Shown here in pieces: positions 54,221 to 62,895 of a stretch of DNA of 64,000 bases. Position numbers and translations under genes: made by a program. This DNA comes from Pseudomonas reactans. Lineage in GTDB: Bacteria > Pseudomonadota > Gammaproteobacteria > Pseudomonadales > Pseudomonadaceae. The notes beneath the pieces are model-generated. The model was not told the DNA's origin. It made no database searches and worked only from the letters and a program-made list of their open reading frames with translations. Each line of letters starts with the position of its first letter. Position 1 is the first letter of the stretch. Where the stretch lies: the NCBI RefSeq assembly GCF_013385825.1, contig NZ_JACAPG010000010.1, positions 62,001 to 126,000 on the forward strand. The letters are read 5' to 3'.

Positions 54221-54943
54221 TTACAGCGGCGTCAACACATTCATCACCGTATCCAACGCCACCCGCGTGTCATCCAGCTGCACCAGCGACGCATGCCGCG
54301 CCCCCAGTGCATCGCGGTTCTGGATCGCGGTGAGGATCGCCTTGTGCCGAGGCAGGCTCAGGCCCTGGATGTCCGGGCGGCGGTTGGTGATGTTGATCGA
54401 CTCGCGCAACGGCAATGACAGCATGTTGCACATGTAGGCCAGCAGGTCGTTGCGGGTGGCATCGGCAATCGCGCGGTGGAAGTCCAGGTCGGCCTGCAAC
54501 AGGTCTTCGTGGGTCTGCGCGGTTTCCATGCCCTGGTAGGCGTGTTCGATGGTCGCGATGTCTTCGTCGGTAGCAGTGGTCGCGGCCATGGCGGCGATTT
54601 CCGGTTCGAGGATGCGTCGCACGCCGGCCAGGGTGTTGAAAAATTCGCTGTGGGGCGTGGACTGCATCAACCAGGACAGCACGTCCGGATCGAGCAGGTG
54701 CCATTTCAGCCGAGGCCGCACCACCGCGCCCACCCGTGGCTTGGAATACACCAGGCCCTTGGCGCTGAGCACCCGCGTAGCTTCACGCAACACCGAGCGG
54801 CTGACCTTGTACTCCTCGCAGAGCGTGGCCTCCATGGGCAACCGTTCTTCAGGCTTGAAGCGACCGGAAACGATGTGCATGCCCAGATCCTGAACGATCT
54901 GGGCATGCTGGCTCTTGCGCGGCTTGGACGGCTGGTGATCCAT
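54221..54943 (-). CDS. GntR-family regulator (FadR subgroup, FCD domain)
   Basis: 240 residues from ATG 54943; an upstream in-frame extension is not needed. N-terminal winged helix with HIVSGRFKPEERLPMEATLC and YKVSRSVLREATRVLSAKGL. C-terminal FCD ligand domain with EPEIAAMAATTATDEDIATI, LDFHRAIADATRNDL and RHKAILTAIQNRDALGARHA. FCD regulators bind sugar acids or other carboxylates. It lies next to the dehydratase gene (48-base gap, same strand), and matching 11-bp operators occur in the dehydratase-transporter divergent region. It likely represses both until an aldonate or keto-aldonate is present. Confidence 0.92.
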   Translation of the reverse strand: MDHQPSKPRKSQHAQIVQDLGMHIVSGRFKPEERLPMEATLCEEYKVSRSVLREATRVLSAKGLVYSKPRVGAVVRPRLKWHLLDPDVLSWLMQSTPHSEFFNTLAGVRRILEPEIAAMAATTATDEDIATIEHAYQGMETAQTHEDLLQADLDFHRAIADATRNDLLAYMCNMLSLPLRESINITNRRPDIQGLSLPRHKAILTAIQNRDALGARHASLVQLDDTRVALDTVMNVLTPL

Positions 54944-54991
54944 GACTACAGGGCGGCTCTGGCTTGAATTCGCCGCATCATAGCATCCCAA

Positions 54992-56728
54992 TTAGTGGGA
55001 ATGCCTTGGGACTTCCGCCCCACGGCAACCCACCAGGAAGTCAAAGTCGCAGCCTTGGTCGGCCTGCAGCACATGGTCGATGTAGAGCTGGCGATAGCCG
55101 CCGACGATCAGCTTCTCGGGTGGCGCCAGGTCGGCCATACGTGCCGCCAGCTCTGCGTCGGGGATGTCCAGGTGCAGGCGACCGTTGGCGCAGTCCAGTT
55201 CGATCCAGTCACCTTCCTTCACTGTGGCCAACGGACCGCCGGCCGCAGCCTCCGGTGCCACGTGCAATACCACGGTGCCGTACGCGGTGCCGCTCATGCG
55301 TGCGTCGGAAATCCGCACCATATCCGTTACGCCCTGGGCCAGCAGCTTGGCGGGCAAGCCCATGTTGCCGACTTCGGCCATGCCTGGGTAACCCTTGGGC
55401 CCGCAGTTTTTCATGACCAGGATCGAGTTCGCGTCGACGTCCAGTTCCGGGTCGTTGATGCGCGCCTTGTACATGTCGAAGTTCTCGAACACCACCGCGC
55501 GGCCTCGGTGCTGCATCAGTTCAGGGCTGGCGGCGGACGGCTTGAGGACTGCACCGAGCGGCGCCAGGTTGCCGCGCAGCACGCAGATACCGCCGTCGGC
55601 GCGGATCGGGTTGTCGAGGGTGCGGATCACCTCGTCCTGGCCGTAGATCGGCGAGTCCTGGGTGTTCTCGCCGAGGGATTTGCCATTCACGGTCAAAGCA
55701 TTCGGATGGGGAATCAGGTTGGCTTCGCCGAGGCGACGCAGTACGGCAGGCAGGCCGCCGGCGTAGTAGAACTCTTCCATCAGGAAGCGCCCCGACGGCT
55801 GCAAGTCCACGATGGTCGGCATGCCACGGCCCATGCGGGTCCAATCGTCCAGATCGAGTTCGACGCCGATGCGTCCGGCGATGGCCTTCAAGTGGATCAC
55901 TGCGTTGGTCGAACCGCCGATGGCCGCATTCACGCGGATCGCGTTTTCAAACGCCTCTTTGGTGAGGATCTTCGACAGCTTCAAGTCTTCGCGCACCATC
56001 TCCACCGCGCGCATGCCCGACATATGCGCCAGCACATAACGCCGTGCGTCCACCGCCGGAATCGCCGCGTTGTGCGGCAGCGAGGTGCCCAGTGCCTCGG
56101 CCATACAGGCCATCGTCGACGCTGTGCCCATGGTGTTGCAGGTGCCCGCCGAACGCGACATGCCGCCCTCGGCCGCAAGGAAATCATCCAGCGTGATCGT
56201 GCCGGCCTTGACCTGTTCGCTGAGCTGCCAGACCACGGTACCCGAGCCGATGTCTTGGCCCTTGTGCTTGCCGTTGAGCATCGGCCCGCCGGTGACCACG
56301 ATGGCGGGCACGTCGCAGCTGGCGGCGCCCATCAGCAGGGCCGGGGTGGTTTTGTCGCAGCCGGTCAGCAGCACCACGCCGTCAATCGGGTTGCCGCGAA
56401 TCGCCTCTTCGACGTCCATGCTCGCCAGGTTGCGCGTGAGCATTGCGGTTGGGCGCAGGTTCGATTCGCCGTTGGAGAACACCGGGAATTCCACTGGGAA
56501 GCCACCGGCCTCGATCACACCGCGTTTGACGTGTTCGGCGATCTGGCGGAAATGCGCGTTGCACGGCGTCAGCTCCGACCAGGTATTGCAGATGCCGATG
56601 ATCGGCTTGCCATGGAACTGATGGTCGGCAATGCCCTGATTCTTCATCCAGCTGCGGTACATGAAGCCGTTCTTGTCGGCAGTACCAAACCACTGGGCGG
56701 AGCGTAGGCCGGGCTTTTTATCAGACAT
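54992..56728 (-). CDS. IlvD/Edd-family dehydratase, probable L-arabonate dehydratase
   Basis: 578 residues from ATG 56728. The iron-sulfur ligand regions are GICNTWSELTPCNAHF, GVVLLTGCDKTTPALLMG and RSAGTCNTMGTASTMACMAE. The C-terminal part has KNCGPKGYPGMAEVGNMGLP and DARMSGTAYGTVVLHVAPEA. The family dehydrates sugar acids (arabonate, xylonate, galactonate). Length and the neighbouring lactonase, GguC/AraD1, semialdehyde dehydrogenase and AraFG point to L-arabonate to 2-keto-3-deoxy-L-arabonate. D-xylonate or D-galactonate use cannot be excluded. Gene symbol left blank because araC is ambiguous. Confidence 0.88.
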   Translation of the reverse strand: MSDKKPGLRSAQWFGTADKNGFMYRSWMKNQGIADHQFHGKPIIGICNTWSELTPCNAHFRQIAEHVKRGVIEAGGFPVEFPVFSNGESNLRPTAMLTRNLASMDVEEAIRGNPIDGVVLLTGCDKTTPALLMGAASCDVPAIVVTGGPMLNGKHKGQDIGSGTVVWQLSEQVKAGTITLDDFLAAEGGMSRSAGTCNTMGTASTMACMAEALGTSLPHNAAIPAVDARRYVLAHMSGMRAVEMVREDLKLSKILTKEAFENAIRVNAAIGGSTNAVIHLKAIAGRIGVELDLDDWTRMGRGMPTIVDLQPSGRFLMEEFYYAGGLPAVLRRLGEANLIPHPNALTVNGKSLGENTQDSPIYGQDEVIRTLDNPIRADGGICVLRGNLAPLGAVLKPSAASPELMQHRGRAVVFENFDMYKARINDPELDVDANSILVMKNCGPKGYPGMAEVGNMGLPAKLLAQGVTDMVRISDARMSGTAYGTVVLHVAPEAAAGGPLATVKEGDWIELDCANGRLHLDIPDAELAARMADLAPPEKLIVGGYRQLYIDHVLQADQGCDFDFLVGCRGAEVPRHSH

Positions 56729-56742
56729 GATCGATTCTCTTA

Positions 56743-56753
56743 TTGTATGACTA
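56743..56753. promoter_or_regulatory. GntR-type operator copy 1 (dehydratase side)
   Basis: TTGTATGACTA matches the second copy (TAGTATGACTA on the minus strand at 56817-56827) at 10 of 11 positions. It lies 15 bases upstream of the dehydratase start codon. Confidence 0.65.
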
Positions 56754-56816
56754 TATATTCTATGCGTGCCTAAACATAAGCGCAAAAACGCTGCTTTGGA
56801 AGAGTTGTTTTGCAAA

Positions 56817-56827
56817 TAGTCATACTA
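56817..56827. promoter_or_regulatory. GntR-type operator copy 2 (transporter side)
   Basis: TAGTCATACTA is a perfect odd palindrome (TAGT-CAT-ACTA), inverted with respect to copy 1 and 74 bases from it. A further half (TATAGTC) adjoins it. Two copies in one divergent promoter suit cooperative FCD-GntR repression of the dehydratase and the MFS operon. Confidence 0.7.
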
Positions 56828-56920
56828 TATAGTCGGTCTCAACTGAGGTATTGCCCTGGCGGATTTTCGCGAGAGGCGTCCCCCGAGCTTCTATAAAAAC
56901 AACAATCGGAGATCGACCCC

Positions 56921-58243
56921 ATGAGCCAGGAACTGCGGCTTATTCGGCGCATCACGCTGAAACTGATTCCCTTCCTGATCCTGCTGTACCTGATCGCCTA
57001 CGTGGACCGTTCCGCCGTGGGCTTTGCCAAATTGCACATGGGCGCCGACGTCGGCATCGGCGATGCCGCCTATGGCTTGGGCGCGGGGCTGTTCTTTATT
57101 GGCTACTTCCTCTTCGAGATCCCCAGCAACCTGATGCTTGACCGCTTCGGCGCACGGCGCTGGTTTGCGCGGATCATGATCACCTGGGGCGCCATCACCA
57201 TCGGCATGGCCTTCGTGCAGGGGCCGCACAGCTTCTATGTGATGCGCTTTCTACTCGGCGCGGCGGAGGCGGGGTTCTTTCCGGGCGTTCTGTACTACAT
57301 CACCCAATGGTTCCCGGTGCGCCATCGCGGCAAGATCCTCGGGCTGTTCATTCTGTCCCAGCCCATCGCGATGATGATCACCGGGCCGGTGTCCGGTGGT
57401 TTGCTGGGCATGGACGGCATTCTTGGCCTGCATGGCTGGCAGTGGCTGTTCATCGTCATCGGCACCCCGGCGATCCTGCTGACCTGGCCGGTGCTGCGCT
57501 ACCTGCCGGATGGCCCCAAGCAGGTCAATTGGATGAGCGAGGACGAGAAAACCTGGCTCACCGGCGAACTCGCCAAAGACCTGCAAGCCTACGGCCAGAC
57601 CCGCCACGGCAACCCGCTGCATGCTCTCAAAGACAAGCGCGTATTGCTGCTGGCGCTGTTCTACCTGCCGGTTACCCTGAGCATCTATGGCTTGGGCCTG
57701 TGGCTGCCGACCCTGATCAAACAGTTCGGTGGCAGCGACCTCACCACCGGTTTCATCTCTGCCGTGCCGTACATTTTCGGGATCATCGGCCTGTTGATCA
57801 TCCCGCGCAGCTCCGACCGTTTGAATGATCGTTACGGCCACCTCGCCGTGCTCTACGTACTGGGCGCCATCGGCTTATTCTTCAGCGCCTGGCTCAGCGT
57901 GCCGGTGCTGCAAATGGCGGCGCTGTGCCTGGCAGCTTTTGCGATGTTTTCCTGCACGGCGGTGTTCTGGACCTTGCCGGGGCGCTTCTTTGCCGGAGCC
58001 AGTGCAGCGGCGGGCATTGCCCTGATCAATTCGGTGGGCAACCTCGGCGGCTATATCGGCCCATTCGTGATCGGCGCGCTCAAGGAATACACCGGCAACC
58101 TGGCCTCGGGCTTGTACTTTTTGTCCGCCGTGATGGTGTTTGGCTTGCTGCTGACGGGGGTGGTCTACCGCCTGCTGGAACGCAAGCATGTGCTGCCTGC
58201 CGACCAATTCGCCGCCAGTGCCCGTGGCGCAACACGTACTTAA
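56921..58243 (+). CDS. MFS transporter, sugar-acid (ACS family) type
   Basis: 440 residues with 12 hydrophobic segments. ACS signatures: ITLKLIPFLILLYLIAYVDR, GAGLFFIGYFLFEIPSNLML, RFLLGAAEAGFFPGVLYYIT and QWFPVRHRGKILGLFILSQP. Related transporters carry galactonate, glucarate and other aldonates/aldarates with protons. It heads the + strand operon with GguC/AraD1, the semialdehyde dehydrogenase and the lactonase. It therefore likely imports a sugar acid formed outside the cytoplasm, for example by the periplasmic Gcd. Confidence 0.92.
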   Translation: MSQELRLIRRITLKLIPFLILLYLIAYVDRSAVGFAKLHMGADVGIGDAAYGLGAGLFFIGYFLFEIPSNLMLDRFGARRWFARIMITWGAITIGMAFVQGPHSFYVMRFLLGAAEAGFFPGVLYYITQWFPVRHRGKILGLFILSQPIAMMITGPVSGGLLGMDGILGLHGWQWLFIVIGTPAILLTWPVLRYLPDGPKQVNWMSEDEKTWLTGELAKDLQAYGQTRHGNPLHALKDKRVLLLALFYLPVTLSIYGLGLWLPTLIKQFGGSDLTTGFISAVPYIFGIIGLLIIPRSSDRLNDRYGHLAVLYVLGAIGLFFSAWLSVPVLQMAALCLAAFAMFSCTAVFWTLPGRFFAGASAAAGIALINSVGNLGGYIGPFVIGALKEYTGNLASGLYFLSAVMVFGLLLTGVVYRLLERKHVLPADQFAASARGATRT

Positions 58244-58258
58244 TTCAGGAGAAAAGGC

Positions 58259-59248
58259 ATGCGTTTAGTTCAGTTCGAGTTGCGTAACGGTGAGCGCCGC
58301 GTCGGCGTGGTGGAAGGCGGCAAAGTGCGTGAGGTCAATAATGCCCGCACTGTGCGCGAGCTGGCCCTGGCCGCTATCGAAGCCGGTGTCGGCCTGGCGC
58401 AACAGGTGGACAGCCTGGGCCTGGGCGACAGCTACGACTACGCCACCTTGCTGGCTGACCTGAAAATCCTGCCGCCGCTGGACCATCCGGACCCGGCCCA
58501 TATGCTGATCAGCGGCACCGGCCTGACCCACCTGGGCAGCGCCTCGGCGCGGGACAAGATGCACCAGGCCGGTGACGACACCGCATTGACCGACACCATG
58601 CGCATTTTCAAATGGGGCGTGGAGGGCGGCAAGCCAGAGTCCGGCGAGGCGGGCGTGCAACCGGAGTGGTTCTACAAAGGCGACGGCAGCATCGTCGTCC
58701 GCCCAGGCGCGGCGTTCCCCGTGCCGCCGTTTGCCGAAGATGCAGGAGAGGAGCCGGAGATCGGTGGCCTGTACGTGATCGGCCCGGACAGCAAGCCCTA
58801 TCGCGTCGGTTTCGCGGTGGGCAACGAGTTCTCTGATCACGTGATGGAACGCAAAAACTACCTGTACCTGGCCCATTCCAAACTGCGCAGTTGCAGCTAT
58901 GGCCCGGAGTTGCGCGTGGGCGAGTTGCCTCAGCACCTGGCGGGCACCAGCCGCATCCTGCGTAACGGCGAGGAAATCTGGCGGAACGAATTCCTCAGCG
59001 GCGAGGCCAATATGTGCCACAGCCTGGAAAACCTCGAATACCACCACTTCAAATATCGCCAGTTCCTCAAGCCCGGCGACGTGCACATCCACTTTTTCGG
59101 CACCGCCACGCTGTCATTCGCCGACGGTCTACGTACCCAGGCCGGCGATGTGTTCGAGATCAGCCAGGCCGAGTTCGGTGCGCCGCTGGTCAACCGTGTC
59201 GGCAGCAGCGACGCGGCATTCGAGCCCGGCAACGTCATCACCCTTTAA
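58259..59248 (+). CDS. GguC/AraD1-family protein (fumarylacetoacetase-like), probable 2-keto-3-deoxy-sugar-acid dehydratase
   Basis: 329 residues, AGGAGA before ATG 58259. MRLVQFELRNGERRVGVVEG and LISGTGLTHLGSASARDKMH are typical of the GguC family of the FAH superfamily. The acidic metal-site region lies around YVIGPDSKPYRVGFAVGNEF and EFLSGEANMCHSLENLEYHH. Within non-phosphorylative pentose pathways a FAH-like enzyme can convert 2-keto-3-deoxypentonate to 2,5-dioxopentanoate (alpha-ketoglutarate semialdehyde); no DapA-type dehydratase is present here, so this protein most likely fills that step. The reaction is inference. Confidence 0.82.
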   Translation: MRLVQFELRNGERRVGVVEGGKVREVNNARTVRELALAAIEAGVGLAQQVDSLGLGDSYDYATLLADLKILPPLDHPDPAHMLISGTGLTHLGSASARDKMHQAGDDTALTDTMRIFKWGVEGGKPESGEAGVQPEWFYKGDGSIVVRPGAAFPVPPFAEDAGEEPEIGGLYVIGPDSKPYRVGFAVGNEFSDHVMERKNYLYLAHSKLRSCSYGPELRVGELPQHLAGTSRILRNGEEIWRNEFLSGEANMCHSLENLEYHHFKYRQFLKPGDVHIHFFGTATLSFADGLRTQAGDVFEISQAEFGAPLVNRVGSSDAAFEPGNVITL

Positions 59249-59259
59249 AGGAGAGTTTC

Positions 59260-60840
59260 ATGACCCAGTTCCTCGGCCACAACTACATCGGCGGCCAGCG
59301 CAGCGCCAGCGGCAGCGTCACCTTGCAAAGTGTCGACGCGAGCACCGGCGACGCGTTGCCTCAAGACTTCTACCAGGCCACGCCGCAGGAAGTCGACGCC
59401 GCCGCCAAGGCTGCCGCCGCGGCATACCCGGCTTACCGCGCATTGAGTGCGGCGCGGCGTGCGCAGTTCCTCGATGCAATTGCCGATGAGCTGGACGCCT
59501 TGGGCGATGATTTTGTCGAGTTGGTCTGCCGCGAAACCGCTTTGCCCGCCGTGCGCATCAAGGGCGAGCGTGGGCGTACCAGCGGGCAGATGCGCCTGTT
59601 TGCTACAGTGCTGCGTCGCGGGGATTTTTACGGCGCGCGCATCGACAAGGCACTGCCTGATCGCCAGCCCTTGCCGCGTCCGGATTTGCGTCAATACCGC
59701 ATCGGCCTGGGGCCTGTCGCCGTGTTTGGTGCAAGCAACTTCCCCCTGGCGTTTTCAACTGCGGGCGGCGACACCGCCGCCGCGCTGGCGGCAGGTTGCC
59801 CGGTGGTATTCAAGGCCCACAGCGGGCATATGGCAACCGCCGAGTGTGTTGCCGATGCAATCATTCGCGCGGCCGAAACCACCGAGATGCCCGCCGGTGT
59901 GTTCAATATGATCTTCGGTGGCGGCGTCGGCGAAGCGCTGGTCAAGCACCCGGCGATCCAGGCGGTGGGCTTTACCGGTTCGCTCAAAGGCGGCCGTGCG
60001 TTGTGCGACATGGCGGCAGCGCGCCCGCAGCCGATCCCGGTGTTTGCCGAGATGTCGAGCATCAACCCGGTGATCGTGCTGCCTCAGGCATTAACTGCAC
60101 GGGTCGAAAGCGTGGCTCGCGACCTGACTGCCTCGGTAGTCCAAGGCTGCGGCCAGTTCTGCACCAACCCCGGCCTGGTGATTGGCATCGCCTCGCCCGA
60201 ATTCACCGCGTTCACCCAACAAGTCGCACAACTGATCGGCGACCAACCGGCACAGACCATGCTCAACGCCGGCACCCTGGGCAGCTATGGCAAGGGCCTG
60301 GAAAAACTTCTTGCACATCCGGGCATCCAGCACCTGGCGGGCCGCCAACAGGCCGGCAACCAAGCGCAACCGCAGGTGTTCAAGGCTGATGCGAGCCTGT
60401 TGATCGACGGCGATGCAGTGCTGCAGGAAGAAGTCTTCGGCCCCACCACGGTGTTTGTCGAAGTGGCCGACCAGGCCCAGTTCAGCGCCGCTTTGCGCGG
60501 CCTGCATGGTCAACTCACCGCCACGATCATTGGCGAGCCGGCTGACCTGCAACAGTTCGCCGAACTCACGCCGCTGCTGGAGCAGAAGGTCGGTCGCATC
60601 CTGCTCAACGGATACCCGACCGGCGTGGAGGTCTGCGATTCGATGGTGCACGGCGGGCCGTACCCGGCGACGTCGGATGCCCGTGGCACCTCGGTCGGCA
60701 CCTTGGCCATCGACCGTTTCCTGCGCCCCGTGTGCTTCCAGAATTACCCTGATAGCCTGCTGCCCGACGCGTTGAAAAACGCCAACCCGTTGCGTATCCA
60801 GCGGCTGGTGGATGGCACGCCATCTCGCGACCCGCTGTAA
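59260..60840 (+). CDS. Alpha-ketoglutarate semialdehyde dehydrogenase (NADP-type aldehyde dehydrogenase)
   Basis: 526 residues from ATG 59260 with AAAGGAGAG upstream. ALDH features: GPVAVFGASNFPLAFSTAGG, VGFTGSLKGGRALCDMAAAR, catalytic Glu in VFAEMSSINPVIVLP and Cys in GCGQFCTNPGLVIG. The GCGQFCTNPG element and length mark the KGSADH-III/AldH (YcbD-like) subgroup. It oxidises alpha-ketoglutarate semialdehyde to 2-oxoglutarate, the last step of the non-phosphorylative pentose or sugar-acid route. Confidence 0.93.
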   Translation: MTQFLGHNYIGGQRSASGSVTLQSVDASTGDALPQDFYQATPQEVDAAAKAAAAAYPAYRALSAARRAQFLDAIADELDALGDDFVELVCRETALPAVRIKGERGRTSGQMRLFATVLRRGDFYGARIDKALPDRQPLPRPDLRQYRIGLGPVAVFGASNFPLAFSTAGGDTAAALAAGCPVVFKAHSGHMATAECVADAIIRAAETTEMPAGVFNMIFGGGVGEALVKHPAIQAVGFTGSLKGGRALCDMAAARPQPIPVFAEMSSINPVIVLPQALTARVESVARDLTASVVQGCGQFCTNPGLVIGIASPEFTAFTQQVAQLIGDQPAQTMLNAGTLGSYGKGLEKLLAHPGIQHLAGRQQAGNQAQPQVFKADASLLIDGDAVLQEEVFGPTTVFVEVADQAQFSAALRGLHGQLTATIIGEPADLQQFAELTPLLEQKVGRILLNGYPTGVEVCDSMVHGGPYPATSDARGTSVGTLAIDRFLRPVCFQNYPDSLLPDALKNANPLRIQRLVDGTPSRDPL

Positions 60841-60873
60841 CGCAGACCTGAGAACAATAATCCAGGAGGCATC

Positions 60874-61737
60874 ATGTCGTGTATCGCCGTTACCCCGCAC
60901 CGTGCGCAGTTGGGCGAAGGTCCGTTCTGGGACGCGCCCACCCAGGCGCTGTACTGGGTGAATATCGCCGGTAAACAGGCGCTGCGCCTGATGGGTGGGC
61001 AGTTGCAGGTGTGGCAGTTGCCCGAGCATGTCTCGGCCTTCATCCCGTGTGAAAGCGGCGATGCCTTGGTGACCCTGAGCAGCGGCGTGTATCGCATTGA
61101 CCTGGCCACCGAAGCCCTGACCCTGCTGTGCGTCGCGGACCCGCAACCGGGCAACCGTGGCAATGAAGCGCGCTGCGATGCCCAGGGTCGTCTATGGCTG
61201 GGCACCATGCAGAACAACATCGGCGAGCAGGGTGAAGACCTGCCCATCACCCGGCGTTCCGGCGGCCTGTTCCGTATCGATGCCGATGCGCATGTCACGC
61301 CGTTGCTCAGTGGCCTGGGCATTCCCAATACCTTGCTGTGGAGCGACGACGGCCGTCACGTGCACTTTGGCGACAGCCTGGACGGCACGCTGTATCGCCA
61401 TTCGATCCAGCCAAGCGGCGAACTCGACCCCGCCCACACATGGTTCGGCCCCCATGAGCGCGGCGGGCCGGACGGTTCGGCGATGGACGCAGAAGGTTAC
61501 ATCTGGAATGCCCGTTGGGACGGCAGTTGCCTGCTGCGGATAGCCCCAGATGGCCAGGTGGATCGCATTATCGAATTGCCCGTCAGCCGACCTACCAGTT
61601 GCGTATTTGGCGGGCCCAACCTCACCACGCTGTATATCACCAGTGCTGCCAGCCCCTTGGATCATCCGTTGGACGGTGCCGTGTTGGCGATGGAAGTGGA
61701 TGTACCCGGAAAATCTTGTACTCGTTTCGCCGGATAA
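60874..61737 (+). CDS. SMP-30/gluconolactonase-family lactonase (probable arabinolactonase)
   Basis: 287 residues with AGGAGG before ATG 60874. Six-bladed propeller with metal-binding Glu in LGEGPFWDAPTQALYWVNIA, Asn in LGIPNTLLWSDDGRHVHFGD and Asp in GGPDGSAMDAEGYIWNARWD. Such enzymes hydrolyse aldonolactones. In this operon it would open L-arabinono-lactone to arabonate. An aldose dehydrogenase that makes the lactone is not seen in the window portion, so the step may be done by Gcd or by a gene past the end. Confidence 0.9.
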   Translation: MSCIAVTPHRAQLGEGPFWDAPTQALYWVNIAGKQALRLMGGQLQVWQLPEHVSAFIPCESGDALVTLSSGVYRIDLATEALTLLCVADPQPGNRGNEARCDAQGRLWLGTMQNNIGEQGEDLPITRRSGGLFRIDADAHVTPLLSGLGIPNTLLWSDDGRHVHFGDSLDGTLYRHSIQPSGELDPAHTWFGPHERGGPDGSAMDAEGYIWNARWDGSCLLRIAPDGQVDRIIELPVSRPTSCVFGGPNLTTLYITSAASPLDHPLDGAVLAMEVDVPGKSCTRFAG

Positions 61738-61740
61738 CCC

Positions 61741-61843
61741 TTGTAGGAGCGAGCTTGCTCGCGAAAAACGCCAACGATAACGCGGGCATCCTGGATGAAC
61801 GCGACGCTCTCAGGCTTCTCGCGAGCCAGCTCGCTCCTACAGG
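61741..61843. repeat. REP palindrome between lactonase and araF
   Basis: TTGTAGGAGCGAGCTTGCTC with GCGAAAAACGCC (61741 on) pairs with TTCTCGCGAGCCAGCTCGCT and CCTACAGG (to 61843), with mismatches. Same family as 36850 and 37988. It separates the catabolic genes from the arabinose importer genes. Confidence 0.9.
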
Positions 61844-61890
61844 AAGCGTTTTTTACGTTTGTCTAAAAACAACAACAAGGAGTCACCCGT

Positions 61891-62895
61891 ATGAATCGTC
61901 GTCGTGGTTTGCGTTCCCTGTGCTGCGCCGCTGTGGCGGTCTCGGCCATGAGCTTGAGCGGGCTGTTGCTGGCCGCTGAGGAAGTGAAGATCGGTTTCCT
62001 AGTCAAGCAGGCCGAGGAACCGTGGTTCCAGACCGAGTGGGCGTTTGCCGAAAAAGCCGGCAAGGAACATGGCTTTACCGTGATCAAGATCGCCGTGCCC
62101 GACGGCGAAAAAACCTTGTCGGCCATCGACAGCCTCGCTGCGAACGGCGCCAAGGGCTTTGTGATCTGCCCGCCGGACGTGTCCCTCGGCCCGGCCATCG
62201 TCGCCAAGGCCAAGGCCAATGGCTTGAAAGTCATCGCGGTGGATGACCGTTTCGTCGATGCCAAAGGCAACTTCATGGAAGACGTGCCGTACCTGGGCAT
62301 GGCAGCCTTTGAAGTCGGCCAGAAGCAAGGCGCCGCCATGGCCGCCGAAGCGAAAAAACGCGGCTGGGACTGGAAGGACACCTACGCGGTGATCAACACC
62401 TTCAACGAGCTCGACACCGGTAAGAAGCGCACCGACGGCTCGGTCAAATCCCTGGAAGAAGCCGGCATTCCCAAGGATCACATCTTGTTTACGGCGGCCA
62501 AGACCCTGGATGTTCCGGGCAGCATGGACGCCACCAATTCGGCCCTGGTGAAACTGCCCAGCGGCGCCAAAAACCTGATCATCGGCGGCATGAACGACAA
62601 CACCGTGCTCGGCGGCGTGCGCGCGACTGAAAGCGCCGGCTTCAAGGCGGCCAACGTGATCGGCATTGGCATCAATGGCACCGACGCCATCGGCGAATTG
62701 AAAAAGCCGAGCAGCGGCTTCTTCGGCTCGATGCTGCCAAGCCCGCACATCGAGGGCTACAACACCGCGCTGATGATGTACGAGTGGGTCACTAAAGGCA
62801 CTGAACCTGCGAAGTACACGGCCATGGACGAAGTGACCCTGATCACCCGTGAAAACTTCCAGGCCGAGCTGACCAAGATCGGGCTGTGGCAATGA
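61891..62895 (+). CDS. araF: L-arabinose ABC transporter substrate-binding protein AraF
   Basis: 334 residues with AAGGAG before ATG 61891. Signal peptide through [16 protein letters not shown]. Mature protein matches Ara[81 protein letters not shown] and [20 protein letters not shown]. It binds L-arabinose (and often D-galactose) in the periplasm. It overlaps araG by ATGA. Confidence 0.95.
   Translation: MNRRRGLRSLCCAAVAVSAMSLSGLLLAAEEVKIGFLVKQAEEPWFQTEWAFAEKAGKEHGFTVIKIAVPDGEKTLSAIDSLAANGAKGFVICPPDVSLGPAIVAKAKANGLKVIAVDDRFVDAKGNFMEDVPYLGMAAFEVGQKQGAAMAAEAKKRGWDWKDTYAVINTFNELDTGKKRTDGSVKSLEEAGIPKDHILFTAAKTLDVPGSMDATNSALVKLPSGAKNLIIGGMNDNTVLGGVRATESAGFKAANVIGIGINGTDAIGELKKPSSGFFGSMLPSPHIEGYNTALMMYEWVTKGTEPAKYTAMDEVTLITRENFQAELTKIGLWQ

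Noticed and set aside
54995..56707. 570-codon open frame antisense to the IlvD/Edd dehydratase
   Set aside because: The dehydratase is fully supported by iron-sulfur motifs. The opposite frame gives a His/Arg-rich meaningless product.
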